From the NCBI GenBank assembly GCA_902617895.1, contig CACMYJ010000003.1:62001-126000 (forward strand): a stretch of 64,000 nt of DNA. Reading direction: 5' to 3'. This DNA is from an uncultured Pelagibacteraceae bacterium. Its GTDB lineage: Bacteria; Pseudomonadota; Alphaproteobacteria; Pelagibacterales; Pelagibacteraceae. Shown in pieces: positions 1 through 9,296 of the stretch. A model generated the notes under the pieces. It saw nothing but the letters and a program-made list of their open reading frames with translations, made no database searches and had not been told where the DNA came from. The position numbers and the translations under genes were made by a program. Each line of letters begins with the position of its first letter. Within the stretch, counting starts at the first letter, position 1.

Positions 1-1067
1 AGACTTTTAGACGATTCTAAAGTGGACCAAGCTGCAGTAACCCCTTGAGTATTATTTCTAAAAGCATTTTCTAGTAGTAATTTTTTCATTCCTTTAACTT
101 GAAGATTTTTATTTATATTAGACTTATTCTTTCCTCCGAATTGAAATGGCCAACTTACAGTTGCTTGTAGTACATCTTTTTCTCTTTCATCATAAGTTGC
201 GCTTAGATCATCAGTATATGATCTTTCAAGAGAAAGTTTTGCTGTCGGAGATAAATCTGATCTTGCAATTTTAACATCTAATTCAGACTGTCCATATTCT
301 ATTTCAGCAATAATAAGATTGGGACTTTTTTGTTCAGAAATCTTTTTTGCATCAACTAAACTTGAAGGTAATGGAACTTCAGAATTATAAATTTTTTTTA
401 ATTTTTCATTGCTGCTGATTGGTCCAATTATATTTTCATAAGCTAATTTGCTGGTTACTATATAATTTTGTGCTCCAATGTAACCTGCTTGTGCCCCTGA
501 TAAAGAAGATTGGGACTGTGCTAAGTCAGTGGCAGTTATTTGAGCTCTAGATAGTCTTGCATTATCTATTTCGAATTGTCTTTGGAGAAGGTTAACATTT
601 TCTTCATTAATACTTAGTTTTTCATATGCAAGGATTAAACCTGTATAAGCCTCAATTGCTTTCATAAAAACATCTTGCTCTTTTTTAATAAGTTGTGCTT
701 CAGATAAGTTTAGTCCTAATTTACTTTTTTCGTATTTTGTACCACGTTCACTACCATCTAAAAGTGTTTGTTCTAACTTTACAGAAGATGTCATTGGATT
801 TGTATTAGTTATAGAAGCATCAGTACCATCTTGATTTGTTAATTTATTGGTTTCTTCAAAACTTTTAGTGCCTGAAAGAGTTAAAGTTGGAAAAAAATCA
901 CTTTTAGAAATATTTAAGACTTCCTTTTGAACTTCTAAATTTTTTCTCTCAGCTTTGAGCTCTAAATTGTTCTGGAAGGTTTGTTTTAATGCATCACTCA
1001 AAGTTGCAGCATTTACTGGTAGTACAAAAGCTATTAAGCAAAAAGTGATTAGAGTGATTATTTTCAT
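1..1067 (-). CDS. TolC-family outer membrane efflux protein (C-terminus beyond window edge)
   Basis: Own translation of minus strand from CAT at 1065-1067: MKIITLITLFCLIAFVLPVNAATLSDALKQTFQNNLELKAERKNLEVQKEVLNISKSDFFPTL...; signal peptide plus TolC-like coiled-coil pattern; open to window edge. Confidence 0.85.
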   Translation of the reverse strand, partial: MKIITLITFCLIAFVLPVNAATLSDALKQTFQNNLELKAERKNLEVQKEVLNISKSDFFPTLTLSGTKSFEETNKLTNQDGTDASITNTNPMTSSVKLEQTLLDGSERGTKYEKSKLGLNLSEAQLIKKEQDVFMKAIEAYTGLILAYEKLSINEENVNLLQRQFEIDNARLSRAQITATDLAQSQSSLSGAQAGYIGAQNYIVTSKLAYENIIGPISSNEKLKKIYNSEVPLPSSLVDAKKISEQKSPNLIIAEIEYGQSELDVKIARSDLSPTAKLSLERSYTDDLSATYDEREKDVLQATVSWPFQFGGKNKSNINKNLQVKGMKKLLLENAFRNNTQGVTAAWSTLESSKS

Positions 1068-1990
1068 TGATTATATTTTATTGATTTAATTTGATGATTT
1101 CTATTTAAATTTAATACAATTGAAGAATATTTTGGAGCAAATTTAAACATATTTTGTGTGACCCTTTGGTAAGTCTGCATAAATGTTAATACCTCGTTTT
1201 TACTCATAACCTTGCTATTTGCCTTATTTTTTGAGTTTAATTTTAGTAACGCTTCCTGTTTAAGCCTCCAGTTCTGCAATAATTTAAAATTACCTGCTTT
1301 TAAAAATAACAAACAGTCTAATTTAGAAAATAATTTTTTATATTTTGTTTGTAGTTGACCATTTACATATTTCCTCCATCTTAAATTTTTATCTGCTGTT
1401 CTTTCAAGAGAATTAATCGATTTTTTTAAAGTAGCATTTTTTTCTGCTCTAGCTCCTACACACCATCCTTCAAAGATTATAACATCTGGTACCTTTTTAA
1501 CTAGATACCAGGACTTTCTTTTTAATCTATCATCTATTGCCTTATTAAACTTAGGAAGTCTCTGTTGATTGAATTTCTTTCCCTTTGTTTTTTTTAGAAG
1601 ATCAAAAATAAAATTTATGTCGTGGGTGCCTGGAACGCCTCTGGTCATTAATAAGGGATGAATTTTTTTTGATAATTTTATTCTATCTTTTCGGGTTTTA
1701 TACAAATCATCAATTGATAATTTAAAAACATTTAACTTAAAATATTTTGTTAAAATGATTCTTAGAATAGAGCTAATTGTTGTTTTACCAGTTCCTTGAC
1801 CTCCTGCTAAGCCTATTAAGTAAGGTTTAGATTTATTTGTTCTATTATTGATCCAGAAACTAATTGGAATTAGAAAAGATTTAATCATCTTTTCTTTGTT
1901 TTTAAATTTTTCCTTTGTAGTTTCTTGAGATCTTATAAACTCAAAACAGTCTTTATTAACTTTTTTATAACACTCAGTAATTGATTGCAT
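1064..1990 (-). CDS. D-glycerate 3-kinase-like P-loop kinase
   Basis: Walker A GLAGGQGTGKTT, SIDDLYKTRKDR, RGVPGTHD and IIFEGWCVGAR motifs; 4-nt overlap with the downstream TolC ORF. Confidence 0.8.
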   Translation of the reverse strand: MQSITECYKKVNKDCFEFIRSQETTKEKFKNKEKMIKSFLIPISFWINNRTNKSKPYLIGLAGGQGTGKTTISSILRIILTKYFKLNVFKLSIDDLYKTRKDRIKLSKKIHPLLMTRGVPGTHDINFIFDLLKKTKGKKFNQQRLPKFNKAIDDRLKRKSWYLVKKVPDVIIFEGWCVGARAEKNATLKKSINSLERTADKNLRWRKYVNGQLQTKYKKLFSKLDCLLFLKAGNFKLLQNWRLKQEALLKLNSKNKANSKVMSKNEVLTFMQTYQRVTQNMFKFAPKYSSIVLNLNRNHQIKSIKYNQ

Positions 1991-1997
1991 AAAAATT

Positions 1998-2366
1998 TTA
2001 TTGTTTTTGATCCAATGGATGATTTTTGCCGTCGTTCACTGGCACATCTTCAATTTCAAATGGCTCCACACCCTCTATACAAGCAATATTTACACCGAAT
2101 AATTTTGGATTACTTCTAGGTCTGTTATGAGTATGAATTCCACAAATTGAGCAAAAGTAATGTTTAGCAGTTTTAGTATAAAACTGGTAAAGGGATAGTT
2201 TATCTTCCCCTTTTGTAAGTTTAAAATCATCAGGACCAAGTACACCTATAATATAACCTTTTTTTTTGCATATTGAACAATTGCAACGCATGATTTTTTC
2301 AATACCACCCAAAGGCATCTTAACTTCTGCTTCTATTGCACCACAATGACAGGATAATTTTTTCAT
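1998..2366 (-). CDS. GFA family (glutathione-dependent formaldehyde-activating-like) zinc protein
   Basis: CHCGAIEAEV, CNCSICKKKG and YFCSICGIHTHNRPRS cysteine pattern. Confidence 0.85.
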   Translation of the reverse strand: MKKLSCHCGAIEAEVKMPLGGIEKIMRCNCSICKKKGYIIGVLGPDDFKLTKGEDKLSLYQFYTKTAKHYFCSICGIHTHNRPRSNPKLFGVNIACIEGVEPFEIEDVPVNDGKNHPLDQKQ

Positions 2367-2385
2367 GTTTTAATCTCCTAAAAAT

Positions 2386-2868
2386 TTATCTTTTATTATC
2401 TTTTAAATAATTTTTATATCTTTCGTAACTTTCTTTTGGCCAAGTATTTTTTAAATCATACATTTTTTCAAAACAATTTGCATCATCAGTAAGTTTTAAC
2501 CATGGATCTTTATCTTTTGTAAATATATGCGCTTCAGGAGGAAAGTTTTCGGAATTATCTAAGGTTTTAGTTCTAACTGTTGATCGACCAACTGCAGTAG
2601 CATAATCTGTATAAATATAAGTACCACATTTGTTACAAAAATAAGCTCTTGAGGTAGCTCCACTACCTGTTTTAAGTTCAGTTGACGAAATATCACCCTC
2701 TATAATTAATGTATTGTCTAGAACGCTAGTATTAATAACATAAGAAGACCCAGTTATAATTTTACAATCTTTGCAATGGCAAGCTTGGGTGAATAGAGGC
2801 TTTTCTGTAATTCTATATCTAACCTGACCACAAATACATCTTCCTGTTAAGCTTTCGTTTTTTTCCAT
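2386..2868 (-). CDS. GFA family protein (second copy)
   Basis: GRCICGQVRYRI, CHCKDCKIITGSSY, YFCNKCGTYIYTD motifs. Confidence 0.85.
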   Translation of the reverse strand: MEKNESLTGRCICGQVRYRITEKPLFTQACHCKDCKIITGSSYVINTSVLDNTLIIEGDISSTELKTGSGATSRAYFCNKCGTYIYTDYATAVGRSTVRTKTLDNSENFPPEAHIFTKDKDPWLKLTDDANCFEKMYDLKNTWPKESYERYKNYLKDNKR

Positions 2869-2902
2869 TTATTATCTTCAAACTATTTATGGTTAAAGTT
2901 AT

Positions 2903-2923
2903 CCACATGTATACAACATGTGG
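2903..2923. repeat. Perfect inverted repeat CCACATGT-ATACA-ACATGTGG
   Basis: 8-bp arms, 5-nt loop, in the divergent intergenic region between GFA and umuD. Confidence 0.8.
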
Positions 2924-3015
2924 TTTCGATGTTCACGTTTTGATTCACTTTTGATTCAGTTACAGACTCAAAATACAACCTGATTGACACTATTAAATAA
3001 CTTAGATATTAATTA

Positions 3016-3030
3016 GAACAAAATAAGAAC
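3016..3030. promoter_or_regulatory. Putative LexA/SOS box GAAC-AAAATAA-GAAC
   Basis: Matches the alphaproteobacterial LexA operator GTTC-N7-GTTC in reverse orientation; 4 nt before the umuD start codon. Confidence 0.8.
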
Positions 3031-3034
3031 ATTT

Positions 3035-3430
3035 ATGAAACTAACTATACCTTACTATTTACACAAAGCTGGCGCGGGTTTTCCGTCGCCTGCCACAGAC
3101 TATATTGAGGAAGATATTGATTTAAATGTTCATTTAATCAAAAACGTTCCGGCAACTTTCATTATAAGAGTTCAAGGAAAATCAATGGTGGATGTGGGAA
3201 TTAATGATGGCGATCTATTAGTTGTTGATAAGAGTTTAACACCAAAAAATTTCTCAACAGTTATTGCAAATGTTCATGATGAACTAGTTGTTAAAAGTTT
3301 AGTTCAAGAAAGAGATAAAAAATTTTTAACATCAGGTTCTAAAGAATTTACAGATCGAATTTTAATTAATGAAGATGAGGATATATTTATTTGGGGAGTT
3401 GTAACTTATGTCATCCATTCAGTATACTAA
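3035..3430 (+). CDS. umuD: UmuD-like S24 autopeptidase
   Basis: [15 protein letters not shown] cleavage region, VQGKSMVD serine motif, ELVVKSL lysine; followed by umuC. Confidence 0.93.
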   Translation: MKLTIPYYLHKAGAGFPSPATDYIEEDIDLNVHLIKNVPATFIIRVQGKSMVDVGINDGDLLVVDKSLTPKNFSTVIANVHDELVVKSLVQERDKKFLTSGSKEFTDRILINEDEDIFIWGVVTYVIHSVY

Positions 3431-4685
3431 AAAAATAGCACTTATTGATTGTAATTCTTTTTATGTTTCTTGTGAAAGATTATTCAATCCTAAAATAAGA
3501 AAAAAACCTGTTGTAGTTTTATCTAACAATGATGGTTGTATAATTTCAAGATCAACTGAAGCCAAAGCTTTAGGTATTAAAATGGGGGAGCCTTACTTTA
3601 AAGCAAAAGATATTATCATTAAAAATAAGGTTAATGTTTTTTCATCTAATTATTCTTTGTATGGAGATTTGTCTAGAAGAGTGATGAGAACACTAAAAAG
3701 ATTTAATTCTGCTATTGAAGTTTATTCTATTGATGAAGCATTTTTAGATTTGTCAAATTTTCCAGATAACGAAGTTGAAAAAGTTGGAAAAGAAATTAGA
3801 GAAACAGTTTTAAAATGGACAGGTATTCCAACTAGCATTGGTATTGCTAAAACAAAGACCCTAAGCAAAGTTGCAAATCATATTGCAAAGAAAAAAAAAT
3901 CAGGTGTAACAAGTTTAATAGGAATTGAAAATATTGATCCCATATTAGAAAAAGTTGAAATTAATGATGTATGGGGTGTTGGAAGACAACTAACAAAATT
4001 TTATCATAAAAATGGAATTTATAATGCCAAGCAACTTAAAAATAAATCTAATACATGGATAAAGAAAAACTCCAATGTTTTAGGTTCAAGAACTGCAATG
4101 GAGCTAAGAGGAGTTCCTTGTATCGATTTAGAAACAACACAAACAAAAAGAAAAAGCTGTGTTGTATCTCGTTCTTTTGGCCAAAGAATTGAAAAATATC
4201 AAGAATTAAAAGAAGCAGTTGCAAATTATTGTTTGAATGCGTCTGAAAAAATAAGATCTGAGTCTTTAATTGCAAAGTCAATTACAGTTTTTGTTAGAAC
4301 AAGTCCTTTTCAAAGTAGATTTGGATATTATTCGAACTCAAAGACAATAGATTTTGCAATTTCAACAAATAATAGTATTGAAATAGTTAAAACTGCTTTG
4401 GTTGCTTTAGACTCTATCTTCAAAAATGGTTACCGTTATCAAAAAGCAGGTGTAATGCTTACTGGTTTATCCAATGAAGATCGTAGTAAGAACCTATTTT
4501 ATTCTGAAAAAGACGAGAAAATTAAGGGTTTAATGAAATCTATTGATAATACTAACTATCGGTACGGAAGATCTACGTTAAGTCTTGCTAGTGCTGGTGT
4601 TCAAAAAAGATGGAACATGAGAAGAGAGCATTCATCTAAAATAGATACTGCAGATTTTTACTTACTGCCAACTATTAGGGCTTGA
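3408..4685 (+). CDS. umuC: DNA polymerase V subunit UmuC (Y family)
   Basis: [50 protein letters not shown] motifs. Confidence 0.95.
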   Translation: MSSIQYTKKIALIDCNSFYVSCERLFNPKIRKKPVVVLSNNDGCIISRSTEAKALGIKMGEPYFKAKDIIIKNKVNVFSSNYSLYGDLSRRVMRTLKRFNSAIEVYSIDEAFLDLSNFPDNEVEKVGKEIRETVLKWTGIPTSIGIAKTKTLSKVANHIAKKKKSGVTSLIGIENIDPILEKVEINDVWGVGRQLTKFYHKNGIYNAKQLKNKSNTWIKKNSNVLGSRTAMELRGVPCIDLETTQTKRKSCVVSRSFGQRIEKYQELKEAVANYCLNASEKIRSESLIAKSITVFVRTSPFQSRFGYYSNSKTIDFAISTNNSIEIVKTALVALDSIFKNGYRYQKAGVMLTGLSNEDRSKNLFYSEKDEKIKGLMKSIDNTNYRYGRSTLSLASAGVQKRWNMRREHSSKIDTADFYLLPTIRA

Positions 4686-4690
4686 TTTAC

Positions 4691-5704
4691 TTATTTTAAA
4701 TTTAAATTTTTTGTTGAACCATCTTTATAAGTAAACTCTACTTCTTTTTTTGAAATAGATTTTATTGATACAAAGCCATCATACTCAGAAATAAATTCGT
4801 TTAATTTTTTTCTATTTTTCTTTGACATTTTTTTACCTGGTGCGTTTACACCCACATCAATTATTAATTCTGCTCCACTTAAAAAAGCATTTACATAAGC
4901 TTTTATTGGGGGACCACAGGTCATAGCCTCTGTCAACCAAATTGGTTTATCAACATCAACACTTTTTAATAAATCAGCAAATTCATCTACCCATAGCTCT
5001 TTATCACACTGTCCATCTGGACCGCTTATATGGTGAATATTTGCAATATCAAAATGATCCTTAATTTTTGGCAAAGCTGATTTCCAATATTTTTTATTTT
5101 CTGGAAACATTCCTGCAGCACCAGCCATAACAATAACTGCATCTGGTTGCTGTTCTTTAATTACTTTTGAAGAAAAATTAAAAATTTCAACAAAATCTTC
5201 CTCACTTCCTTTAAAAAACATATCAAACTCAGGTTCATTCATCACATCCCAATATACAATTGGTTTTGTTAGCCCAGGCATATCATTTGAACCATCTCCA
5301 TCATAACGGTCCACTAATTTTACAAGAAAAGTTTTATAATCTTCCATTGAACAAGGTTTGCTTAAATACTTTGTAAAACGTTTTCCAAATGGACTTCTGG
5401 CCTTTTTTCTTTTGCAAGATTTTTGATCCCAATTTGTATGAGGCCAGATAGTAGCTAAAATTGTTTGGTTGTGATTTTGAGCATATACAACGTACTTATC
5501 TACATCTTCCCAAAAAAATTTACCTTTTTCGCTTTCTATATGATTCCAAACGAAAGGTCCTGGATGAGGTCTTACCCATTGACCATCTTTTCCACGCATT
5601 TTTTTGTCTCTCATTTCAGTTAATTCGCCAAATCTAGATTGTGAATATGCAAGATTTGTTAAAAGTAAAAAAGATAATAGAATTAATAATAATCTTTTCA
5701 TCAA
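4691..5704 (-). CDS. Secreted glycoside hydrolase-like TIM-barrel protein (clan GH-A-like)
   Basis: N-terminal signal peptide; WDVMNEPEF (acid/base Glu) and PIWLTEAMTC (candidate nucleophile Glu); 4-nt overlap with upstream DUF1501 gene. Confidence 0.7.
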   Translation of the reverse strand: MMKRLLLILLSFLLLTNLAYSQSRFGELTEMRDKKMRGKDGQWVRPHPGPFVWNHIESEKGKFFWEDVDKYVVYAQNHNQTILATIWPHTNWDQKSCKRKKARSPFGKRFTKYLSKPCSMEDYKTFLVKLVDRYDGDGSNDMPGLTKPIVYWDVMNEPEFDMFFKGSEEDFVEIFNFSSKVIKEQQPDAVIVMAGAAGMFPENKKYWKSALPKIKDHFDIANIHHISGPDGQCDKELWVDEFADLLKSVDVDKPIWLTEAMTCGPPIKAYVNAFLSGAELIIDVGVNAPGKKMSKKNRKKLNEFISEYDGFVSIKSISKKEVEFTYKDGSTKNLNLK

Positions 5705-6858
5705 CTTTTAAACAATTTTTCAGATAAGTTTTGAAGCTTATCACCCCAAAAAACTTCTTTCTGAATTCTTTTAAAGTCAATATCAAAAACGGTAGACATA
5801 GCTGATGCATAAACAGATCTTGAATCAATTGTTGAATTCAAGTCTCTTCCCTCAAATAATTCTTTTCTCTTAAGCCCTGGCCAATCAGTATAAACTTGAG
5901 ATTTTTTTATTAAGCCTCCTGCCATAAAAATTGCAGATCCATAGCCATGCTCTGTTCCACGTCCTCCATTTTGTTTAATAGTTCTGCCAAATTCCGTTAA
6001 GGTTAACACCAAAGTGTTTTCTATCTCTGGTCCCAGACCTTTCTCTAGACTTTTAAAAATTGAGTCCATTTCAATCAAACTATCAGAATGTGAACCATTC
6101 ACGCCTCCTTGTGCAGCATGTGTATCAAAACCATCAACTTCAAAAACAGCAACCCTTGGACCATTTATTTTTTTTAATTCTAAACCTGCTTTATAAGCTA
6201 AAGATGAATTCTTTCTAGACATAGAGGTACCCCCATTATTCATCATAGATCTGTTGGCAATTATCTCCATCATATTAGCTAAGTCATGTTCGGATTTATC
6301 TGTATAAACTGATTTTAAAAGTTGTAAAAGTTCTGTTCTTGGAAGTCTTTTTTTTGAAGGATAAAAATTATCATTACTAGGAATTCCTCTTAGTAATAAA
6401 GGCATCGGTAAAGCTAATGCAAGACCATCACCTTTTAATTCTGCTAATTCCATTCCTCTTCCTAACCATCCAGTTTTTATGGAGTAAGGTATATGGCCTC
6501 CTGTTTCCATTAAGTTTTGTCCATCAAAATGGGATCTTTTAGTATATGGAATATTAGTAGCGTGAACGATTGCCCCTAAATTATTTTGCCACAAATTATG
6601 AAAATTCTTTAGTTTGGGATGAAGTGCAAAATCAGAATTTAACTTTATTGTTTCATCTAAAATTAAATCTTTTCTTTTCTTTTCAAAATTCTTGTCATCA
6701 ATTATTGGAACAGCACATAAACCATCCATCCCACCTCTTAACATTATTACTACAAGGTTTTTTTTCTTGTCCGTATTTGCTAAAACAGGAAAATTAAAAC
6801 CTGCTAAAAATAATGTAGTGGCTGAACCTTTTAAAAAATTTCTTCTTGATATCTTCAT
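5701..6858 (-). CDS. DUF1501 family protein with Tat-type signal
   Basis: MKISRRNFLKGSATTLFLAGF twin-Arg signal; VVIMLRGGMDGL, FEVDGFDTHAAQGG, LTEFGRTIKQNGGRGTEHGYG motifs. Confidence 0.88.
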   Translation of the reverse strand: MKISRRNFLKGSATTLFLAGFNFPVLANTDKKKNLVVIMLRGGMDGLCAVPIIDDKNFEKKRKDLILDETIKLNSDFALHPKLKNFHNLWQNNLGAIVHATNIPYTKRSHFDGQNLMETGGHIPYSIKTGWLGRGMELAELKGDGLALALPMPLLLRGIPSNDNFYPSKKRLPRTELLQLLKSVYTDKSEHDLANMMEIIANRSMMNNGGTSMSRKNSSLAYKAGLELKKINGPRVAVFEVDGFDTHAAQGGVNGSHSDSLIEMDSIFKSLEKGLGPEIENTLVLTLTEFGRTIKQNGGRGTEHGYGSAIFMAGGLIKKSQVYTDWPGLKRKELFEGRDLNSTIDSRSVYASAMSTVFDIDFKRIQKEVFWGDKLQNLSEKLFKS

Positions 6859-8282
6859 GATTTAAGTGTCTCCGGTAAATTAAATAAAATAACATGTTTA
6901 TGAACAAGCTCTCTATGCTGATTTAGAATTTTTAAAATTTCACCTGAATTATCATAATTTTTTTCAATCATTTCTTCATAAAATTCGGGTGTTTGCGACT
7001 TACCTGACTTTCTATAGTAAGCTTCTCTTGCATAAACAAGCCTTCTAATAAGTAATTCTGGCGACATCCAATCCTCTGAAATATCTGACCATCCATTTGG
7101 TTGTTTTGCTAAATAAGGATGTTGTCCAAGCTCATCCATTAAATATTCTAAAGCTCTTTGATCTCTTATCGGTTTATTTCCAAGTTTATAAAGATCCATA
7201 AATGCAGGTGATGGAATTAAATCAACATCAGCCATTTTACTCATTTGCAGTAGCCAGTTTTCTGGATTCTGAAATTTATTGTATTTATCAGAATAATTGA
7301 AAGCAACCTCTATTGCAGCTTTGTGAACCTCTGGCAAAAAACCGTCTGATTTTTCCCAAGCTTTTATAATTGGTTCCATCATTTCATTAGTTGGGTTATC
7401 TGTGATTAAATATCTACAGAGTTTCATTGCAATAAATTTTCTACATGAAGGATGATTAACAAGATCTGTAATGGCAACTGATAAACTTTTTCTACCTCTT
7501 TTATATTTTTTACCTAAAACTATTTTAGTACCAGGCTCATGAGCATCAGGATTGAAATGGACATCACCTGTCTCTAATCTTTTCTTTCCCCACTCAGGTC
7601 TCCACCCACTCATTATATATGCCATTTGGATTACATCTTCTTGCGTATATCCACAATCTGGGGACACAGTGTGAAGTTCTAAGAGCTCCCTTGCATGATT
7701 TTCATTTACACCTTTTGTTTTTCCTTTTTCTTTCGCCCATTTAGCTTCTTGGCTTTTTGGCCCTACATTCTGATCATTATCTAGGTGATGTATCATTGAC
7801 CAACCGATAGTTGCTTCTTGAGCCATTTTTTCAAAATTTTGACTCATGTTAGCTCTAATAATTTCTCTCTGATATGCTCCGGTAGTATATTGTGCTAAAA
7901 AATCTTTTTCACTAATTGCAAAATGGTTACCCCAAAAATACCAAAGCTTAGCTAAAACTGGTGTTTCACTTTTTAATGCCTCTGAATACCTTATGCAAAG
8001 TTCAAGGTTCCACCAAAACTTTTGACCTGTTTCATGTCGTAACTTATTTTTTTCTCTTTTGTAGCCATCTTTATCATTTTTAAATTTTTTTCTTAAAACT
8101 TTTCTGTCTCCATAAACGTAATCTCGATAATAATTTCTAAGTTCTTTCTCTGGTAAAATTTTTCCCTTCCAAGAAAATTCAGGAATATCATTCAATTGGT
8201 TTTTTGCCCATTCTAATGGATCGGAGGATACCTTTTCATCGGGTCCTAAACCAAAAGCAACTTTACGATAAAAATTTTTCAT
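6855..8282 (-). CDS. DUF1800 family protein
   Basis: KLWYFWGNHFAIS, NENHARELLELHTV, GYTQEDVIQMAYIMSGWRP motifs; overlaps DUF1501 start by 4 nt. Confidence 0.88.
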   Translation of the reverse strand: MKNFYRKVAFGLGPDEKVSSDPLEWAKNQLNDIPEFSWKGKILPEKELRNYYRDYVYGDRKVLRKKFKNDKDGYKREKNKLRHETGQKFWWNLELCIRYSEALKSETPVLAKLWYFWGNHFAISEKDFLAQYTTGAYQREIIRANMSQNFEKMAQEATIGWSMIHHLDNDQNVGPKSQEAKWAKEKGKTKGVNENHARELLELHTVSPDCGYTQEDVIQMAYIMSGWRPEWGKKRLETGDVHFNPDAHEPGTKIVLGKKYKRGRKSLSVAITDLVNHPSCRKFIAMKLCRYLITDNPTNEMMEPIIKAWEKSDGFLPEVHKAAIEVAFNYSDKYNKFQNPENWLLQMSKMADVDLIPSPAFMDLYKLGNKPIRDQRALEYLMDELGQHPYLAKQPNGWSDISEDWMSPELLIRRLVYAREAYYRKSGKSQTPEFYEEMIEKNYDNSGEILKILNQHRELVHKHVILFNLPETLKS

Positions 8283-8301
8283 AAAATTATTTTAAAATAC
8301 A

Positions 8302-9171
8302 CTATTTTAAATTGTCAATATCTGAAATATTTGTTAAAGAATTATTAAACTCAGTCATATTTTCTCTTCCCGATATTTTTAAAATTACTAGACCAAAAAT
8401 AATGATTAAAGCTAGAGGTATTGCTGTTATTACGCTTATATATTCAGCAATAATTATTAAATAAATCGCATAAAATGCTATTGATCTAAAAATTACAGCT
8501 GACTTAAATACAGAGATTATTGCTAAAGAATGCTTTATCAAATTTAAAAAGCTCATTTTTGAAGGGCCAAAGTATCTTGTGCCTCTTATTGATGGTGAGT
8601 TAATTAAATTACTTTCAGTTTTTGCTAATGATCCTGAAAAACTACTCCAAGTTGCTTTTTCCTCAATTAATTTTTTAACTATCTGCTTTGAAAGACAAGT
8701 AAAATTTCCAAATTTTATAAATTTGCCTGTAAAAGTGTAGGTAATTATTTTATGTAAAAAATAACAAATTTTAAAAATAATACTTTCTGATCTTTTCACT
8801 CTTTCCCCAACAATTGTACTGTTTGGATTATCCTTAATTTTTTCTAGAAAGTTTCTTATTTCCTCAGGTCTATCTTCTCCATCACCATCCATTGGGATTA
8901 CGTAGTCAAATTGCTCATTTTCTGAGATATGTTTTAGTCCTGCCGCAATGCATCTTGTGTGACCTGTATTATTTCTCATATTTATTAATTTTAGGGATTT
9001 AATATTATTTAAATTTTTTGTTTCTAAGATTTTTTCCTCAGTTGAAGCATCATTCACTACTATTACTGAAAATGTAACTTTAAGTTCAGAAATATTTATG
9101 TCAATTTCTTCAATTAATTTTGTTACAGATTTAAAGTCATTAAAGACTGGTATTAATATTATAATATTCAT
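8302..9171 (-). CDS. Glycosyltransferase family 2 (dolichol-phosphate mannosyltransferase/GtrB-like)
   Basis: IILIPVFNDFKSV, VVNDASTEE, DYVIPMDGDGEDRPEEI; C-terminal TM segments. Confidence 0.85.
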   Translation of the reverse strand: MNIIILIPVFNDFKSVTKLIEEIDINISELKVTFSVIVVNDASTEEKILETKNLNNIKSLKLINMRNNTGHTRCIAAGLKHISENEQFDYVIPMDGDGEDRPEEIRNFLEKIKDNPNSTIVGERVKRSESIIFKICYFLHKIITYTFTGKFIKFGNFTCLSKQIVKKLIEEKATWSSFSGSLAKTESNLINSPSIRGTRYFGPSKMSFLNLIKHSLAIISVFKSAVIFRSIAFYAIYLIIIAEYISVITAIPLALIIIFGLVILKISGRENMTEFNNSLTNISDIDNLK

Positions 9172-9296
9172 TAACTGACTGAACCTATTAGTCTAAATAA
9201 AGATGCAAAAAAACCGTATCCTGAAAGTTCAATTAAAACTACAATCCCTATGATGAACAAAAGCCTTTTGTTTTTTTGATTTAATTCAAATTTCAT
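9171..9296 (-). CDS. Small 41-aa single-TM membrane protein
   Basis: Own translation: MKFELNQKNKRLLFIIGIVVLIELSGYGFFASLFRLIGSVS*; start overlaps the upstream GT stop (ATGA) and stop overlaps the downstream GT2 start; below ORF-track length cutoff. Confidence 0.6.
   Translation of the reverse strand: MKFELNQKNKRLLFIIGIVVLIELSGYGFFASLFRLIGSVS

Noticed and set aside
1998-2868. Tandem GFA genes as a recent duplication
   Set aside because: The two proteins share only family-level Cys motifs and differ in length; not evidence of a recent duplication.
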